Source of the DNA: Hemicordylus capensis
Lineage: Eukaryota; Chordata; Lepidosauria; Squamata; Cordylidae
Reading direction: 5' to 3'
DNA length: 64,000 nt
Assembly (NCBI RefSeq): GCF_027244095.1
Contig: NC_069671.1
Span: 4,850,001 to 4,914,000, forward strand
Positions within the stretch are counted from its first letter, which is position 1, and the number at the start of each line of letters is the position of its first letter. Below the pieces are notes generated by a model that worked only from the letters and a program-made list of their open reading frames with translations, was not told the origin of the DNA and ran no database searches. Positions 42,122-62,100 of the stretch are shown here, piece after piece. The translations under genes were made by a program, and so were the position numbers.

Positions 42122-43424
42122 CTAGTTTCCCATTATTGCTCATAACAGAACACAGCCATAAGGCACTTTCTTTTGCGAGAATACTTCTATAGCTGCATTG
42201 AGATTATGGTGAACTATCTTTGCTCTCTCCCCATAATGGGCTAGCACCCGCAGAAGCAAAATGAATATGAACAACATTTCACACCTACAGAAAATTACTG
42301 TAACTTTACCCATGAGGCTGAGCAGGAGCCTTTGACCATTTTTTCAGCAGTTTCATTTTGTTCATAAAGAAAGCAGTAAGCCTGCAATCTAATATCAACA
42401 TTTTCCAAAGCACAAAGAACACCTAAAATTCTGGATGTCGGTGCCTTCCAGAGAGCTCCAAGAAGACACATACACAGATGGTTTCCCCCAAATCCCAGCT
42501 GTTTATGGGGAAGCCATCACTCGTGCTGCTGTTTTTCAGAATCTAAAGCTCATGAACAATTGCCTCAAAGGAAACAATCACAGGCTTCATACTAGAAGGC
42601 CAATTTCTGCTGCGAAAGACAAGCTTACAATAGTTTAGGGCAGGTATCCCAAGATACCACAAATCATGAAAACTTAAAAGGCAAGAAAGCATCCCCAGTG
42701 CTGGACTTTGCTTTAATTCTACAAGGTGCCTCAGAATTCACATTAGCAAAGCAAGATTTTAAGGACTTGCTTATACTATTGCCTGCTTTTTTTCAGCTCT
42801 CGATCTTTGCAGACTGAGGTAGAAAGGCATCACAGCAGCTTCCTCTTAAGGAGAGAGGAAGTAAAACCATGTGATTCTCTCCTGCACCTTTCATAGGCCA
42901 GGCACAAGTAGAGGCAAGTAGGAAGTCTAGATCTTGCTTCCCTTTGCAGGAAGGAAGCCCTGTGTGCCTGAAACCTTTCTAATAGCTGGTTGGAGAGTTT
43001 TTACACTTGCACATACATATACTATCTTCCTCAGATCCATGACACCATTTTGCCAAACTAATCCTCCTTGGGTGCTGCCTCCCCTATCCATCTCTACAGC
43101 CTTTAAAAAGACACTTTTTGCCACCCAGTGGCACTGAGGGTTTGGCGGGGGCAGGGAGGAAGACAGCTGCAAAAGCCCATTAATCTCAATCAATACTTCT
43201 ATCCCACCCCATATGTTAACTTTTACAGTTGTTAAACATACATAAAGACAAACAACCAGTTGGTTATCAGCCAGCCATCAGCTTCTCCCCAATTCCATCA
43301 TTAGAAATACAAGATTACAGAATTAGTTGTAATCTGACATTGCAGATTACCCCTTCTGTGTGTGCGCACATGCCTTTAAAATGGAACGGCAGCTTCCAGG
43401 CTGTTGAGACAGAAGTTGCTCTAG

Positions 43425-43545
43425 AGCCTCATGTTGATGAACTCCGACTTCCAGCATCCCCAGCCACAATTTATTGTGGCTGGGGGTGCTGGGAGTTGTA
43501 GTCCATCACCATCAGGCAGACCCCACGTTAAGAACCGCTGCATTA
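43425..43545. mobile_element. Palindromic MITE (TRIAP1 3' flank)
   Basis: AACTCCGACTTCCAGCATCC and GGGGGTGCTGGGAGTTGTAG around an AATTTATTGT centre, with GTTAAGAACCGCTG at one end. Confidence 0.75.
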
Positions 43546-43662
43546 GAGGAAAGTCCTTCGGTGTGTCTCAGCCACACATGTAGCTATTCAGAGTCCTTTT
43601 TTCAGAAGTTGTTGTTTTTTAAAGAAGCGTTTCCTAAGAGAGTCTTTCTGGTTCCATGATGG

Positions 43663-50076
<6,414 letters not shown>

Positions 50077-51096
50077 ACAGATGTTCCACCTGACATGCCG
50101 ACTTTTTTCGTACCGGGAGTCCAGTCCATTTAGCTGCACCTGGGACAAGGTCTTCCACTATACCTTGCACCACTTCAGTTTCCTGTGAATTGGCTTTGTC
50201 CACTGCCTGTGCATATATCCTGTATGTTTACCTCCTCCGAGGGCAGCCGTCCAGCCCAACGTTAAGCATGCTTCAGCCAGCTGATTTAATTGGGCTTGGA
50301 TATACTTAACTCCATGATGCATTGTTGTCAAAATAACAACCTTCACTAAAAACACTAATGTGGAAGAAGCCAAGGTCTAGGGGGAGGGAACTGGAACAGA
50401 GCTGTGCACAGGACACTTGGAGAATATTACTTGGAAAACCAGATGGAAGAATGTGACTTTCAAGTTCTGTCACACCGAGTCTCCTCAACTGTAATTCGGA
50501 GAGAGAGAAATACTGCAAGACAACATACCTGACAGCATTCACCAAAGCAGGTTGAAGAGACGTGGGAAGCAGGCTTTTGAGGAGTGGGGCACACAGCAGC
50601 AGTCCTGAGTGCCTTTGGGAGGGGAATATTTTGGCAGAAGAAGGGTGCCTCACAGACACTCAACACAGTCAATCAAGCTTTGAGGGGGCTTGGGGGGCAG
50701 CAGTGTAGATCTTCAGCATTTTTTCCCTACCTAAATCAGAAGAGATTGTGAACCACTCTTCTCCCAATGGACAATTATGCATATGTTTGATATTGGCAAT
50801 GCTCCACGGATGGTTTCCAGGAGTAAATTAAAACAGAACATTTCAATAGAATACATGTGCAGTATTTTCCCCTTGTACTCAAGATTCATACAGACTCATG
50901 AGATGTCAAAGCTTTTAGGGAACAGAAAGAATTCACAGATGGGTAAACGTATGGAAAGGTGCAGTGAGCCTTTTAGGACAACCTCAGCCAGTTTTACAAG
51001 TGTGCAAAGACCGAGAAGCAGACAAGAGCAACCTAATAAAGTGAGGAAGTTATTTAGATGGTGATAAGAAAGCTAGTGTATTTGTTTCTCTGGCAG
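50077..51096 (+). other. GATC 3' UTR / downstream single-copy sequence
   Basis: No repeat of the window's families is seen here. It probably holds the GATC 3' UTR and, if the candidate exon at 51097 is real, an intron ending in its acceptor. Open frames on both strands look like chance. Confidence 0.5.
51035..51040 (+). terminator. GATC: Possible GATC polyadenylation signal
   Basis: AATAAA about 960 bases after the GATC stop codon, the first clear signal in unique sequence. A second AATAAA at 51219-51224 overlaps the stop of the candidate extra exon. Confidence 0.5.
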
Positions 51097-51223
51097 ATAC
51101 AGAACATCTTACTGGAATGGACATGTTCCTCTCCCAGAAGATTGTACCGATTATTTCATGGAGACAAAATATCCTCCAAAAAAGGTGGAGGACAAATTAG
51201 TACTGGTTCCAAGTGAACAATAA
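51097..51223 (+). other. Candidate unrecognised 3' terminal coding exon
   Basis: A good 3' splice site (polypyrimidine run ending TTTCTCTGGCAG) precedes an open frame that starts in phase 2, runs 41 codons and ends at TAA. That stop overlaps an AATAAA signal at 51219-51224. The peptide begins YRTSYWNGHVPLPEDCTDYF and continues with KYPPKK and a Lys/Glu/Val-rich tail. The composition looks like a small folded protein rather than repeat translation, and the segment is not part of any repeat in the window. Exon 2 of GATC ends in the same phase (AG|), so splicing exon 2 to this exon would give a 133-residue variant without the VEEYFVAPP end. I do not recognise the peptide. It could equally be the last exon of a separate small gene or a chance open frame. 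Confidence 0.35.
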
Positions 51224-51229
51224 AAATTA

Positions 51230-51937
51230 GAAACTACAGTGGGACTACTGTACTTTGGGACTGTTGCTACCACGTTTGTGGGATCTTTCAATGGTCCTGA
51301 GACCATTTCAAACTGTATTCAGTGAACAGAAATTTTCTCACTGAAACTGACCTGACTGTGTGAATATAGCCTGATCCGATGCCTCAGAAGTCCCACTGAC
51401 TTCAACGGAGCTTACTCCCAAGCAAGCAGGCACAGGCTTGTAGCCTTACTATGATATAAAGCATCTCATTTTGGTACACACTGAAAAACCGTTAGTGATA
51501 CACTTAATTCAGAGTATGGAGCAAGGCCCTCTTCAATTGCCTTCTCTTCCCAGAACTGCAAGCTTGCTTGGATCCAGAAGTCGACCTCACACAACTGTTC
51601 TCAGGGCCAGAACCAGTCACAGTTGGCCTGCTAGGGACACTTGCAGGATGGCTACAGAAGCGAGCCCCTGAGTACCAGCAGTGTCGTCTCCCTATGCCTG
51701 GAAGAAACGGGGCTTGTCTGTGGGTTACACCCAGTACACCTCATTTTAGAAGTTGATTGCAACACAAAATCAGTGAAGCAGATTGTCACTTTATGGGTCC
51801 AGCCGAGATCGCACTTTAAAAACACTTGCTACCGTTATTAAACTAGGTATGTTCTGTAGTTGACAGAAGGTTAAGTCGGGGCTTGACAAATCCCAGGTGT
51901 CAGGGAGCCATGGAGCCTAGAAATTTAACTGTGGCGC
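51230..51937. other. Intergenic sequence between GATC and SRSF9
   Basis: GATC and SRSF9 converge here. I see no further exon in this stretch. Confidence 0.4.
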
Positions 51938-52128
51938 CTACATAGGAAGCTGCCTACTACCGAGTCAGACCATTGGTCTGGTCCATCTAGCTCAGTATTG
52001 CCTACACTGACTGGCAGCGGCTCTCCAAGACTACAGGCAGGAGTCTCTCCCTGGAGATGGCAGAAACTGAACTTGGGACCTCCTGTATGCAAAACGGATG
52101 CTCTACCACTGAGTTACAGCCTAACTTA
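51938..52128 (-). mobile_element. tRNA-headed monomeric SINE (no 5S module)
   Basis: On the minus strand it starts with a clear tRNA-like head (GTAACTCAGTGGTAGAGCA, a box A) and then joins the same body and 3' end as the composite SINEs (GGCAGCTTCCTATG). It is the unfused relative of the 5S-headed copies. Confidence 0.8.
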
Positions 52129-52189
52129 AGATATTCAGGGAGAATTTAATAAAACCTTCCTCTCATACAGCCTTGTTTCTGTTCTAACT

Positions 52190-52435
52190 GGAGTTGCCAT
52201 GCCCCCCCCCCCGAATTTCAGGTTTCACCCGGATTTGAAGTATCTCACCCAGATTGCACTTTCGTTAAAAAATAAATTTTAAAAAGGCTAAGCTCTAGCC
52301 CTTGTAGAAGCGGAGTGATGGAGCAAAACAGGCAGCCACTATTCTGCTCAGAAATCCTTTTCAAGCCAATTTACAAAATATGTAAATTAGACACTTGGAT
52401 TTGGGAAGCCAGGATCTGGCAACCATCATTCCAAC
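52190..52435. mobile_element. MITE-like element with TTGCCA ends
   Basis: Begins GGAGTTGCCATG and ends GGATCTGGCAACCATC, so the termini are inverted. It contains CAGGTTTCACCCGGATTTGA and CCCTTGTAGAAGCGGAG. It is the uninterrupted relative of 5413-5930. Confidence 0.65.
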
Positions 52436-53020
52436 GATGTTTCTTGTAAAGGAGATAAAGAGATGCCCACTTACCCTATTCCCCATATTGTTGGCAATTT
52501 TGTCAAGTGTCCATGCTTTTAAATTGGGGGGGTCTGACTCCTAGATCCATAGAAAATGTGTCAAGGCCTGGTGTTAAGTGGGTAACTTTGAGGTTCTACA
52601 TATGACACTCCCTTGGAAAGTAGGCAAAAACTTTAGAATGTTTCTTTAAGCCAGTAGCAGGAAGCGATTTAAAATCCAGGCTCAGCTTGTCAACAGCAGT
52701 TTCACACCCCCTTGCTGCAAATTCACCACTGCACAAAAAGACAGCCACCCACTTGTGAGTTACAGAAACATCGAAGTATATTTCGAAACAGCACAACAGG
52801 CCGAGCCATACAATTTGCTCCGTCGCTAAATAGCACCGTCCTGTGGACAAAACCATCAACACGCACTAATTCTCAAGCTCATATTCTCTCAATTAGAAGG
52901 AGAAACAAAACAATTTACGTTTTCCAAACAAAAAAAGGTTTGTTTTTTTAAGTGGCAACGGTTTATAGTATTCAATTACCAACACTGCCCTAGTAAAAAC
53001 TGTAAGTCATAAAAAAAGAT
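52436..53020. other. Sequence downstream of SRSF9
   Basis: AT-rich, apparently unique. No exon recognised. Confidence 0.4.
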
Positions 53021-53026
53021 TTTATT
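53021..53026 (-). terminator. SRSF9: SRSF9 polyadenylation signal
   Basis: AATAAA on the minus strand about 130 bases after the SRSF9 stop codon, in an A/T-rich setting. It gives a short 3' UTR. Confidence 0.75.
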
Positions 53027-53157
53027 GAATAGAAAGGAAAAAGGGGGGGGGAAACAAGGCTTCCTACGAAAGACTATATCCATCCATTTTGGAATGTAAA
53101 CTCTGAGCAGAAATAAAAAGCTCAGTTCACATTTTTAGGAGTCCCTGTTGGGTGCAA

Positions 53158-56100
53158 TCAGAATGGCCTGAAGGGAGAGGAGTAGCGTGGTGATCCCCTG
53201 CTTTGGTATGGAGAATCGCGACTCCTTGAACCAGAACGGGAGCGCGAGTAGCCATAGGTGATGCTTCTTTCAGGACAGACTCTGATATAGGACGTTTCAC
53301 CCTGGAATTCAAAACAAAGAAAACCCAAACATTGGCATGACATCCTGTGGACAGCGGAATGAATGAACGAATGCCAAAAATGAAGACCAGAAACCAATGT
53401 ACAAGCGGCTCAAGGCAGGAGAGGTTTTCGCACAAAGGCAGTATAAATCCAGCTACTACTGCCTTCGGCCGACTCTGGTCTGGCCCTCGAGGCCTACAGA
53501 GGAAGGGCACATTACACAACCACTAGGATTGTGCAGGTCTCAGCAAGGCAAACACAGACCAGTTCTGTCCCCAGCTAACTAAGAGGAGGGTGAAGATGTC
53601 AGCAAGGTTCCATCTTTTAACTTGGAGGGAAAGAGATGCAAGCTAGTTCTTCGGCATAGTTACGAGAGGCTTTGGTGAACCAGCTCATCTTTTTAAGTTA
53701 AGTGTCCAGGTTCTGGAGGGAAATTCCACAGCAAGCAGCCTCCGGCTGGTGTCAGAGAGGGTGGTTGCAGCAGATCAAGCCAGCCACTGGTAGAAGGTGG
53801 TTGCAAAGGAGGTAGAGCTGCCCCAAGATAGGGCGGGGGGAAATCAACCTGATTTATGTCACAGGTATTGTGAGACCACCACAGGAAGAGGTTCCATGCA
53901 CAGGTGGGAAAGATTGCTATCGTAACCACTACAGTGACTCAACAGCTCCTCTGGGGAATAACACTGCAGTCTGCTGATACAATCTCCAGCTGCCAAGGCA
54001 AAGTGAGCTAAGCTTATTCAAACAAACAGCCAGCAGCGACCTGTTCAGCCCTCGGCCATCAAAGGGAGAGATGGGCAAAGCGAGTCAACTCGACTTACCC
54101 AGAAGAAGTCGGAGGCAAGTCATCCAAATGCTCTTTTTTTCTCTCTCTCTCTCTCGGAACTTAGAAATGGAACCACAAAACCTGGTCCCGCCTGTCAGGG
54201 CTCACACCAAGCCAACATGGGGCAGGTTTCCCGAGGCCTTGACAATGTGTCAGTTGGATGCCTAACTTGCTACAAGGATTCCCATTCAAAGACTACGGCT
54301 AGATTCCACCCTGGTGCTTCTGGAGAGTATCACAATAGGACAGGTTAACGCACGTTCCTCCATGACTGGCACCACGCACATGCTCTTCACCCACAGGCAG
54401 GAACCCACCTCATGAGATCGGAATTTGGTGTCATCCAGTTTACGCAGTGCGTATTCCATGTCTTCCTTGCGGAGAAACTCAACCACCCCCATTCCATCTT
54501 TCTGTACATCTGCATAACATACATCACCAGCTTCGCGCATATGATCCTTCAGGTCCTGCCAGCTGCCTGATGGAGGAAGCCCTAAGCAGTGAGAACACAA
54601 AACATAAGAGACCGTGTCAAAAGGGGACACCAGCTGCTTAGGCGATGCCAGGAACGGCCGCATGCCCTTGACTGGTCCCTCCAGCACGCCCAAAGGAGCT
54701 GCCACTTCCACAGGCTTCCTGTTGATTCCAGAGAGTTAGTGCTACAATAAGGACAGAAGGATCCAAAGCACAGCAATTAAGATCCACTCCAGAACGGGCG
54801 AGCCCTCCATGTCAGCAAGATAGTCCCCTAGGTGGCTTTAGGATTCAGAGTGCTGGGCATTCAGAGGAATCCTCCTGTTGGTCCAATGTAAACTTAACAT
54901 CATCACCCCTAACTCTGACTGTACAGATTGTATTCCGTGTACGGCTTAGTTACTCAGGGTCGGATTCCCATCCAAGAAAGTAGGTCCCCTTCTAACAGGT
55001 ATGAGTTTGGGTCCTTAGATTAGGGTCCTCCAATAGCTCATCCTTGGGCAGCGAAGCAGGGATACCCATGCTTAGCTATCAGCACGTTTACTAAGAAAAG
55101 CCAAAAGGGAAGTGGTTTCCCTGTTCCACATCATATCCTTGAGACACTCGAACACTGCTGCTCCTGGCAGTTTTCGAGAATGCTTCACAACACTCTCTAG
55201 CAATGCAAGTTCTCCCCTTCATGCCAAAAGTCAAGAGATTTTTTTTCCTCCAGATATCCTCCCTGCCCTCCCAGGCTTCTGTGTGGGAGATGTACACCTG
55301 GGGTTCAACATTTTGGTTTTCAGGTCCTGCTGTAAAGCTGAAGAGATTGCAATTCAGTGGCTTCCTCCCAGTGAGCACTCCTATTCCTAGCCAGAATGCC
55401 AAAGTAACATGCAGAGAAGCAGAGAGTGAGATCACTGGTATTTTTAAAGTAGCGCCTGAGAATAAATATGCTTTATGAGTTTGTTCTAAGTAGACCATTC
55501 CATAAATCTGGTCAGGGACTGCTGAGTGTTCTCCAGAGATTTGATCGCCATGGCAAAAACCTTCTCAATACTTCCGTTTTTCTCCACTACTTCCAGAGAA
55601 AGTACAGGCCTTTTCCACCTGTCTCTACCAACTCACTAACTCGTTACCTATTCCAGAAATGCCAGGGTTGCTCCGAGTTGTCCACAAGGTTACTAATTAA
55701 GGGGGCTAATTCAGGTTAATGTTCTCCCATAACGAGGACTGCAGCACTGGCCACCATCTGTCTTTCTTTAATAGACTCATTTTGGTCTCAGAGCATCAAC
55801 GTGTTTTAAAAGTTATTTCAGCTTATGTTAAGCTATTGGGACCCATACCTTCTGGCTCTATAAGCTACAAAAACGATCCCTAGGGTCTTCTTAGAACAGA
55901 AGAACAGCCCTGCTGGATCAGACCCAAGGAGGCCCATCTAGTCCAGCATCCTGTTTCGCACAGTGGCCCACCAGATGCCGCTGGAAGCCACAGGCAGGAG
56001 TTGAGGGCATGCCCTCTTCCTTTCCTTCACCCACCCACCCAGTCGCCACTTGCAAGTCCACGAGTTCAAGCCTGCCCACAGGTGGAGACGTTTGTGCTCA

Positions 56101-59100
56101 CCCTTAATTCACCAAGATGAACTCCAAAAACAATATGGAGACTTCCTCCAGGAAGCAAACCAAGAAGTTGTGTTGTCCTCTCTCTCAGTCCGGGAAAAAA
56201 AAAAATCTCCTCCAGATGCACAGGTTTCACATTAAAGAAGAAACCTTAGATTACCAACGCGAGATATTCCTTCTCCCCAACACAACATAAGTGAGGAATG
56301 GCATCAGGATGGTTCCTAATCAGTACAGAAGACAACATACCTGAAACAAGGACTCGAAATTCAGAACGCCGTGAAGGAGGGCCATTCCTCCCACGAGGCC
56401 CCCCACCAAAGCCTCCACCCCGACCTCTGGAAGGTCTGGGGAACTCAACACGCAGGCGACACTGGCCATAATCATAACCATTCCTCCCGTAAATTGCATC
56501 TTCTGCATCTCTGCAAACAAATAATACAGGACTAAGATTAGCAATGCTCAGTCAGCATCTGAAAAGAACATGAAAAGGTACTGAGAACCATTTGTCGCTG
56601 GGAGACAGGTCTGAAAGAGTTCAAAACTTCCAGTTCCTGAGCTGGGACTAGTTAGCACTTGACAAGATCCAAGAGAACACCTCTTATGTTCTAAAGCAGA
56701 GATTCTCAACATTGGGTCCCTCCCCAGCTGTTATTGGAGTTCAACTCCCATAATCCCCAGCCCCAGTGGCCTTTGGTTGGGGATTATGGGAGTTGAAGTC
56801 CAAGAACATCTGGGGAGGGACCCAATGTTGAGAAGCCTTGATCTAAAGGACCAGCCTCTGGCTCCCACAACTCCAGAAACATCATTCACATTTCAAGGTT
56901 ATGAGCAAGATTGACATGCATCTACAGTTGGACAGAGATAACAATATGGAAGGTATTAATTATACACACAATTAACCATCAGGGCTGTGAAGTTTACACA
57001 AAGGATTTTCATGCCTTCGAGCAGCAAGTGTCAACCACAACATAGCACCAGGGAGTTCTTAGATATTTTCAGAACACCAATTACTATGTTGACTTGCTCA
57101 CTCTTTTTCTTATGAAGGTAGTAATCAGATTAACAAAGCTTAGTGCCCCAGGCATTGTTGCTTTAAAGGTAAAGTGTGCTGTCAAGTCGATTTCGACTCC
57201 TGGCGCCCACAGAGCCCTGTGGTTTTCTTTTGGTAGAATACAAGAGGGGTTTACCATTGCCTCCTCCCACGCAGTATGAGCTGATGCCTTTCAGCATCTT
57301 CCTAGATCACTGCTGCGCTGCCCGATATAGTACCAGTGGGGATTAGAACCAGCAACCTTCTGATTGTTAGTCAAGCATTTCCCCGCTGCGCCTTTAGCTA
57401 CCTGAAAAAGCCAGCACCAATTGCCCAAAGCAAGCTACTTTAAACAGATAAAGCAAAATTGAGAAGCTCGTCTCTGCTGTCTGAGGTCAACGACCTTTTA
57501 TTTATTTTTACACTTATAGTGAGGCTGAGAGAGACATAACTGGCCCAGAGTCACCCAGTGAGTCTCATGGCTGAATGGGGATTCGAACCCGCGTCTTCCT
57601 GGTCCTAGTCCAACACTCTAACCACTATGCCATGCTGGCTTAGCAGTGTCCCAATTACTACTTTAACAGTTCAAACGAAGGTGCACGGCTTCAACTGCCC
57701 AGCTGTTGTTGGACTACAACTCCCATCATTCCCAGCCACAGTAGGCAACAGTCTGCAATGGTAGGCTGAAGTTATGCAGTACTGAATTAGAGTACTTAGA
57801 AATTAGAGCCCTCCAAAACTCGTTTATAAAGCATGATCTACAGCTTACTGCTTCAAATGCCAATCATTTTTCATCCCCAACATGGTGGATACTTAATTAA
57901 CTGGTGCTTTTGTGCAAATGGGCTACCTCTGGCAGCCGTCTCTGCACCCCAAGATACAAATCTGAGGTCTGCAGCCTTTCAGTTGTAACCAAATAAGTGG
58001 GTGTTTGGAAATGAACAGCATGGAGCGAAGAAGCATTGCTTAATTTCAATACTCGAAGGAAATCAGGGATGTGCATGGAACCGCAGACGGCCAGTTCAGC
58101 GGCACGGTGTGTGTGTGTGGGGGGAAGGGGTTACCTTTAAGAAGCAGGAAGGGTGCTCTTACACACACAGACACGTCGTGTTTCCCCTGTCGGCACTGTC
58201 TGCAAAATCGCTGGCGCGGGGCGGCAGCATACCCCCTTGCCGCCCTGGTCAGCCTCGAACCGGAAGTGCCCGACACGCATGCTCCTTAAAAGGTAACACA
58301 CACAACCCCAAACCGGCCGAACCGCCGGACTTTTGAACCGGTTCGGCAGTCCACAAAAGGACCGCCGAACCGGTTCGTGCATATCCCTAAAGGAAACGAC
58401 TTGGTATCCAACAGTGTTGACCAGGACCAATTTAACATAAAAATGAGCAACAGTTCTTCACTGCATCCGATTTAATGAACCAAGAATTCCACTTCAGTGA
58501 TTGTGGTGAAGGCTGGTGGTATGACTACCTATGACCCACTACCTTAAAAAAAAAAATCATTAATCTTTACGATTAAGGCAGACCTTTGGCCTTCTTCTGA
58601 GGCCAAGGCAGTCAGAAGATACTTGTACTATACCTCAACTTCAACATTAACACAGCAGAGAGGCCATTCCATAGTCTGCCTTTTACTTTACGCTGTCTCT
58701 GAGTAATCTTTGTGGGAAGTCAAAGGGGCCTCATTTCCTAACTGGTTAAATGGAAACTGCTCCCACATGTCAAAATGGCTTTTCACATCTTGGATGGGTC
58801 TTAATTCGGTCACCTACGCAATAGTTCTCACTTTTCCATAGCTGTTTAATATCACACCACTTCTCCAAGAAGCAATGTTTTTGGTGGGGACTACCCAGAA
58901 TATAGGTATCTCAACAATAATGAGGGATACCTATGCACACAAAGAATGTAATCCTTTTCAGAGGAAAAACATAGAAGGATCAAAGGCTGAGGGACCACCC
59001 AACACAAACTAACCCCATGTTGAGATGTCCAGGCTCTTGTGAGGACAGAGAGAGCAATATGGTGGTAAGTGGTAGCCAGCAGAATAAACGGACTGCAGTG

Positions 59101-62100
59101 GTAATTAATGTGCATTTCAAAAATCAGAGGGTTCTCCTTATCAGGAGGCCCAACAACAGCCACCTCCCCACCATCTGCCATTCGCTCTCGGAGACTATTC
59201 TCTGAGCATCTTGCATCCAGGAACAAATAAGAAAGAAGAGAGCAGGAGATGAAGACATTCGGGAGTTCAGCATTTCACAGTCTATTTGGGGTGTGGGTAG
59301 GAAGAAGAGCAGGATGCAGGTTAAGAGCATTTGGCAGCTGCTGATGTCTACCTTACATTTCCTTTTAGATTGTGAGCCCTTTGGGCTCCATCTTATAGAT
59401 GCATTTTCTAGATAAACTGCTTTGAAAACTTTGTTGAAAAGCAGTGTATAAATATCCACATGTATGTACCACAGTATATAATCCACAGGGGTAAAAAAAA
59501 TATTGGCTAAGTACATCAGCCAGACAAAATATTTTACTTGTTCCCTGAACTATGTTGGTACATTACTAGTCAGGACCTTTTTCACTCGTCAGGAATCATT
59601 TTTCACTCGTCACAGACTAGTAGACTAGTGGATTTCCTGAGCCCTGTATATAGCAGCAGCAGCATAATAGTGGTGAATTATCAGATGCAGTGGTGGAAGC
59701 GGACAGGATGTGACACGGAGGAGAGTAAAAGACTCCCTCATTTGCTACTCCACCAAACAGATCACAGAGCATCAATCTCTTCAAGCAATGGAACTACTGT
59801 GGGGGCCAGGGAAAAACACCTCCATCATAAATCTAAAGCAACAAACACAAAGCAAAGCTCCTCCAACAGAGGGATGATCTCTTTCCACAGCATGGGCAAT
59901 TCTCAGGGAAGGCCCAAAGGAGATGGCCTGAATTTTTTGTTTTTGTGGATCTCTTCATTTAGCAAAAGCACTGTTTCAGATTTGGGGGATGAGGGCTGGG
60001 AAGGGGACTGAATATTCTCAGCAAGATTCAAGAGAGATTTAAGATTCAATTTCAAAAGAGCAGTATACCTTAAGAACACTTGGGATGGTTACCCCTTTTC
60101 GACACCCAATCATGATAGCAACATTACGGACACAGATCAGACAGACATGCACGCACACTTCTTTTGGCATGTGGAGAAACCCAAACGGTCTTGATGTTAT
60201 ATCTTAGTACAGAAGTTCATCCTGTTTACGTTATAACAAAGAGTAACAAACAGACCCAACATAATGCAGGTCAGAGATCCAAGGTATTTCTACGGACTGA
60301 GTGGTGAAAAGGAAGCCTCTGGTTCAGAACTTGCCGTACACTCATCGGGTGGCCTTAGGCAAGCCACTTCCCCCTCAGCAATATGGGGACAATAAAACTG
60401 GTCTGCTGTAAAGGGTTGTTGTGAAAATTACAAGATAACGCGCTTGAAGCACATTGAACACTCAAAAGCACTATATAAATGCCAAATCCTAATGATAAGT
60501 ATTTTCCATGAAGTCTTTGGCATAAGCCTTTAGTCATCATGCAGTACTTTAACAAAGTCTAAACGTTACTGAAATAATTGCATATTCTTTACTTGCTCAC
60601 CCCTGCCTCCAATTCACTCCTTTACCTTCATTTCTCCCTCAGGGCGGGAACCTGTCCTCTCATTCTTTGTAATGCGTCATGTACAATGAATGGTGCGATA
60701 TAAAGGTAACCATCTCCTGCTTTATAGTTTGATTACTCTTCTAACATGTTGAGTATTTTGTACTAAATGCAAAATATTGTTCGCAATGTTTTCTTTTTCT
60801 AATGTTTGTAATTTGGTTCTTAGAAGCAGAAGAGCAGAATCATTATAAAATCAATAAAGTGAATTATTATAAGGCATATTCCTAATAATTAGCAAAGAGA
60901 AGGCAAGATATCAGTCAATTAATATCAATAAAATATACTGAAGGGGAAAGTGGAGATTCATCCTGGCCTAGGATAAATCCTCATATAAATAAAAATATAA
61001 GGTCTGAGAGCTGTTGTTTTGTTTTGAATTTTCTGAGCTCCTTTGGGAGAAGGAACCTTCCCTTGTCTCTGCTATGGCCCATTTGACCCACAAGGATACC
61101 CCTCAGGATCTGGCCACCCTGCTATGTAAACCACTTTGAAGACTTTTGTTGAAAAAAAAAGAGTGTACAAGTATTAAAATAGGTATTTATTACATACGAA
61201 AACTATCTTGAGGGGGAAAGAGGAGATTCGCCCCCTCCTTGGAAAAATCCTTATATAAATGCCACATAGAACTTCGTGCCATTTAAGATTCTGAGCCTCT
61301 ATAGGACTGATAACTGGATCCTCCCGCCCCATTTCTCTACTCCAGAGACTGCAGATGTTGTTGGACTGCAACTGACAGCAGTTCCCAATGTTAAGTCCCC
61401 ACATGTTGCTGAGCTACAACTCCCATCATCCCCAGGCATTTGGTGTCCAACAACATCCAGGCACCCAGTGCTGAAACTCAGGAACATGGGAAGCTGCCTT
61501 CTACCAAGTCAAACCCTTGGTCCATCTAGCTCAGTATTGTCTACCCAGGCTGGCAGCAGCTTCTCCAAGGTGACAAGCAGGAGTCTCCTGTAGCCCAATC
61601 TGGAGATGCCAAGGAGGGAACTCGGAGCCTTCTGCATGCAAAGGCTATATTACTGAAATGAACAACAGGGAATGCGCACTGAAAAGCCCTGGTTCCTTCC
61701 AAAGGGCCATAGGAATGCATGGAATTTCCAAATGGCCATTGCCCATGCATGGAAGGAGGAACATAGGAAGCTGCCATATACTGAGTCAGACCATTGGTCT
61801 AACTAGGTCAGTATTGTCTACCCAGGCTGGCAGCAGCTTCTCCAAGGATGCAGGCAAGAGTCTCTCTCAGCCCAATCTTGGAGATGCTGCCAGGGAGGGA
61901 ACTTGGAGCCTTCTGCATGCAAGCCTGAAGATGCTCTTCCCTTCCCAGAGTGGCCCCACCCCACCCCATCATACAGCGCTCACATATGTAGTCTCCCATC
62001 CAAATGCAAACCAGGGCAGCCCCTGCTCAGCAAAGGGGACAACTCCTGCTCCCCTTAAGGTGTGCAGCCCCTGCTGCTCTCCTCCCTCACAAGCACACAC

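Larger units (their letters stand above)
41813..43662 (-). other. TRIAP1 3' UTR and flank, single-copy
   Basis: Mostly unique sequence between the TRIAP1 stop codon and the SINE at 41663-41812. No further gene is recognised. The only repeat seen is a MITE at 43425-43545. Confidence 0.45.
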
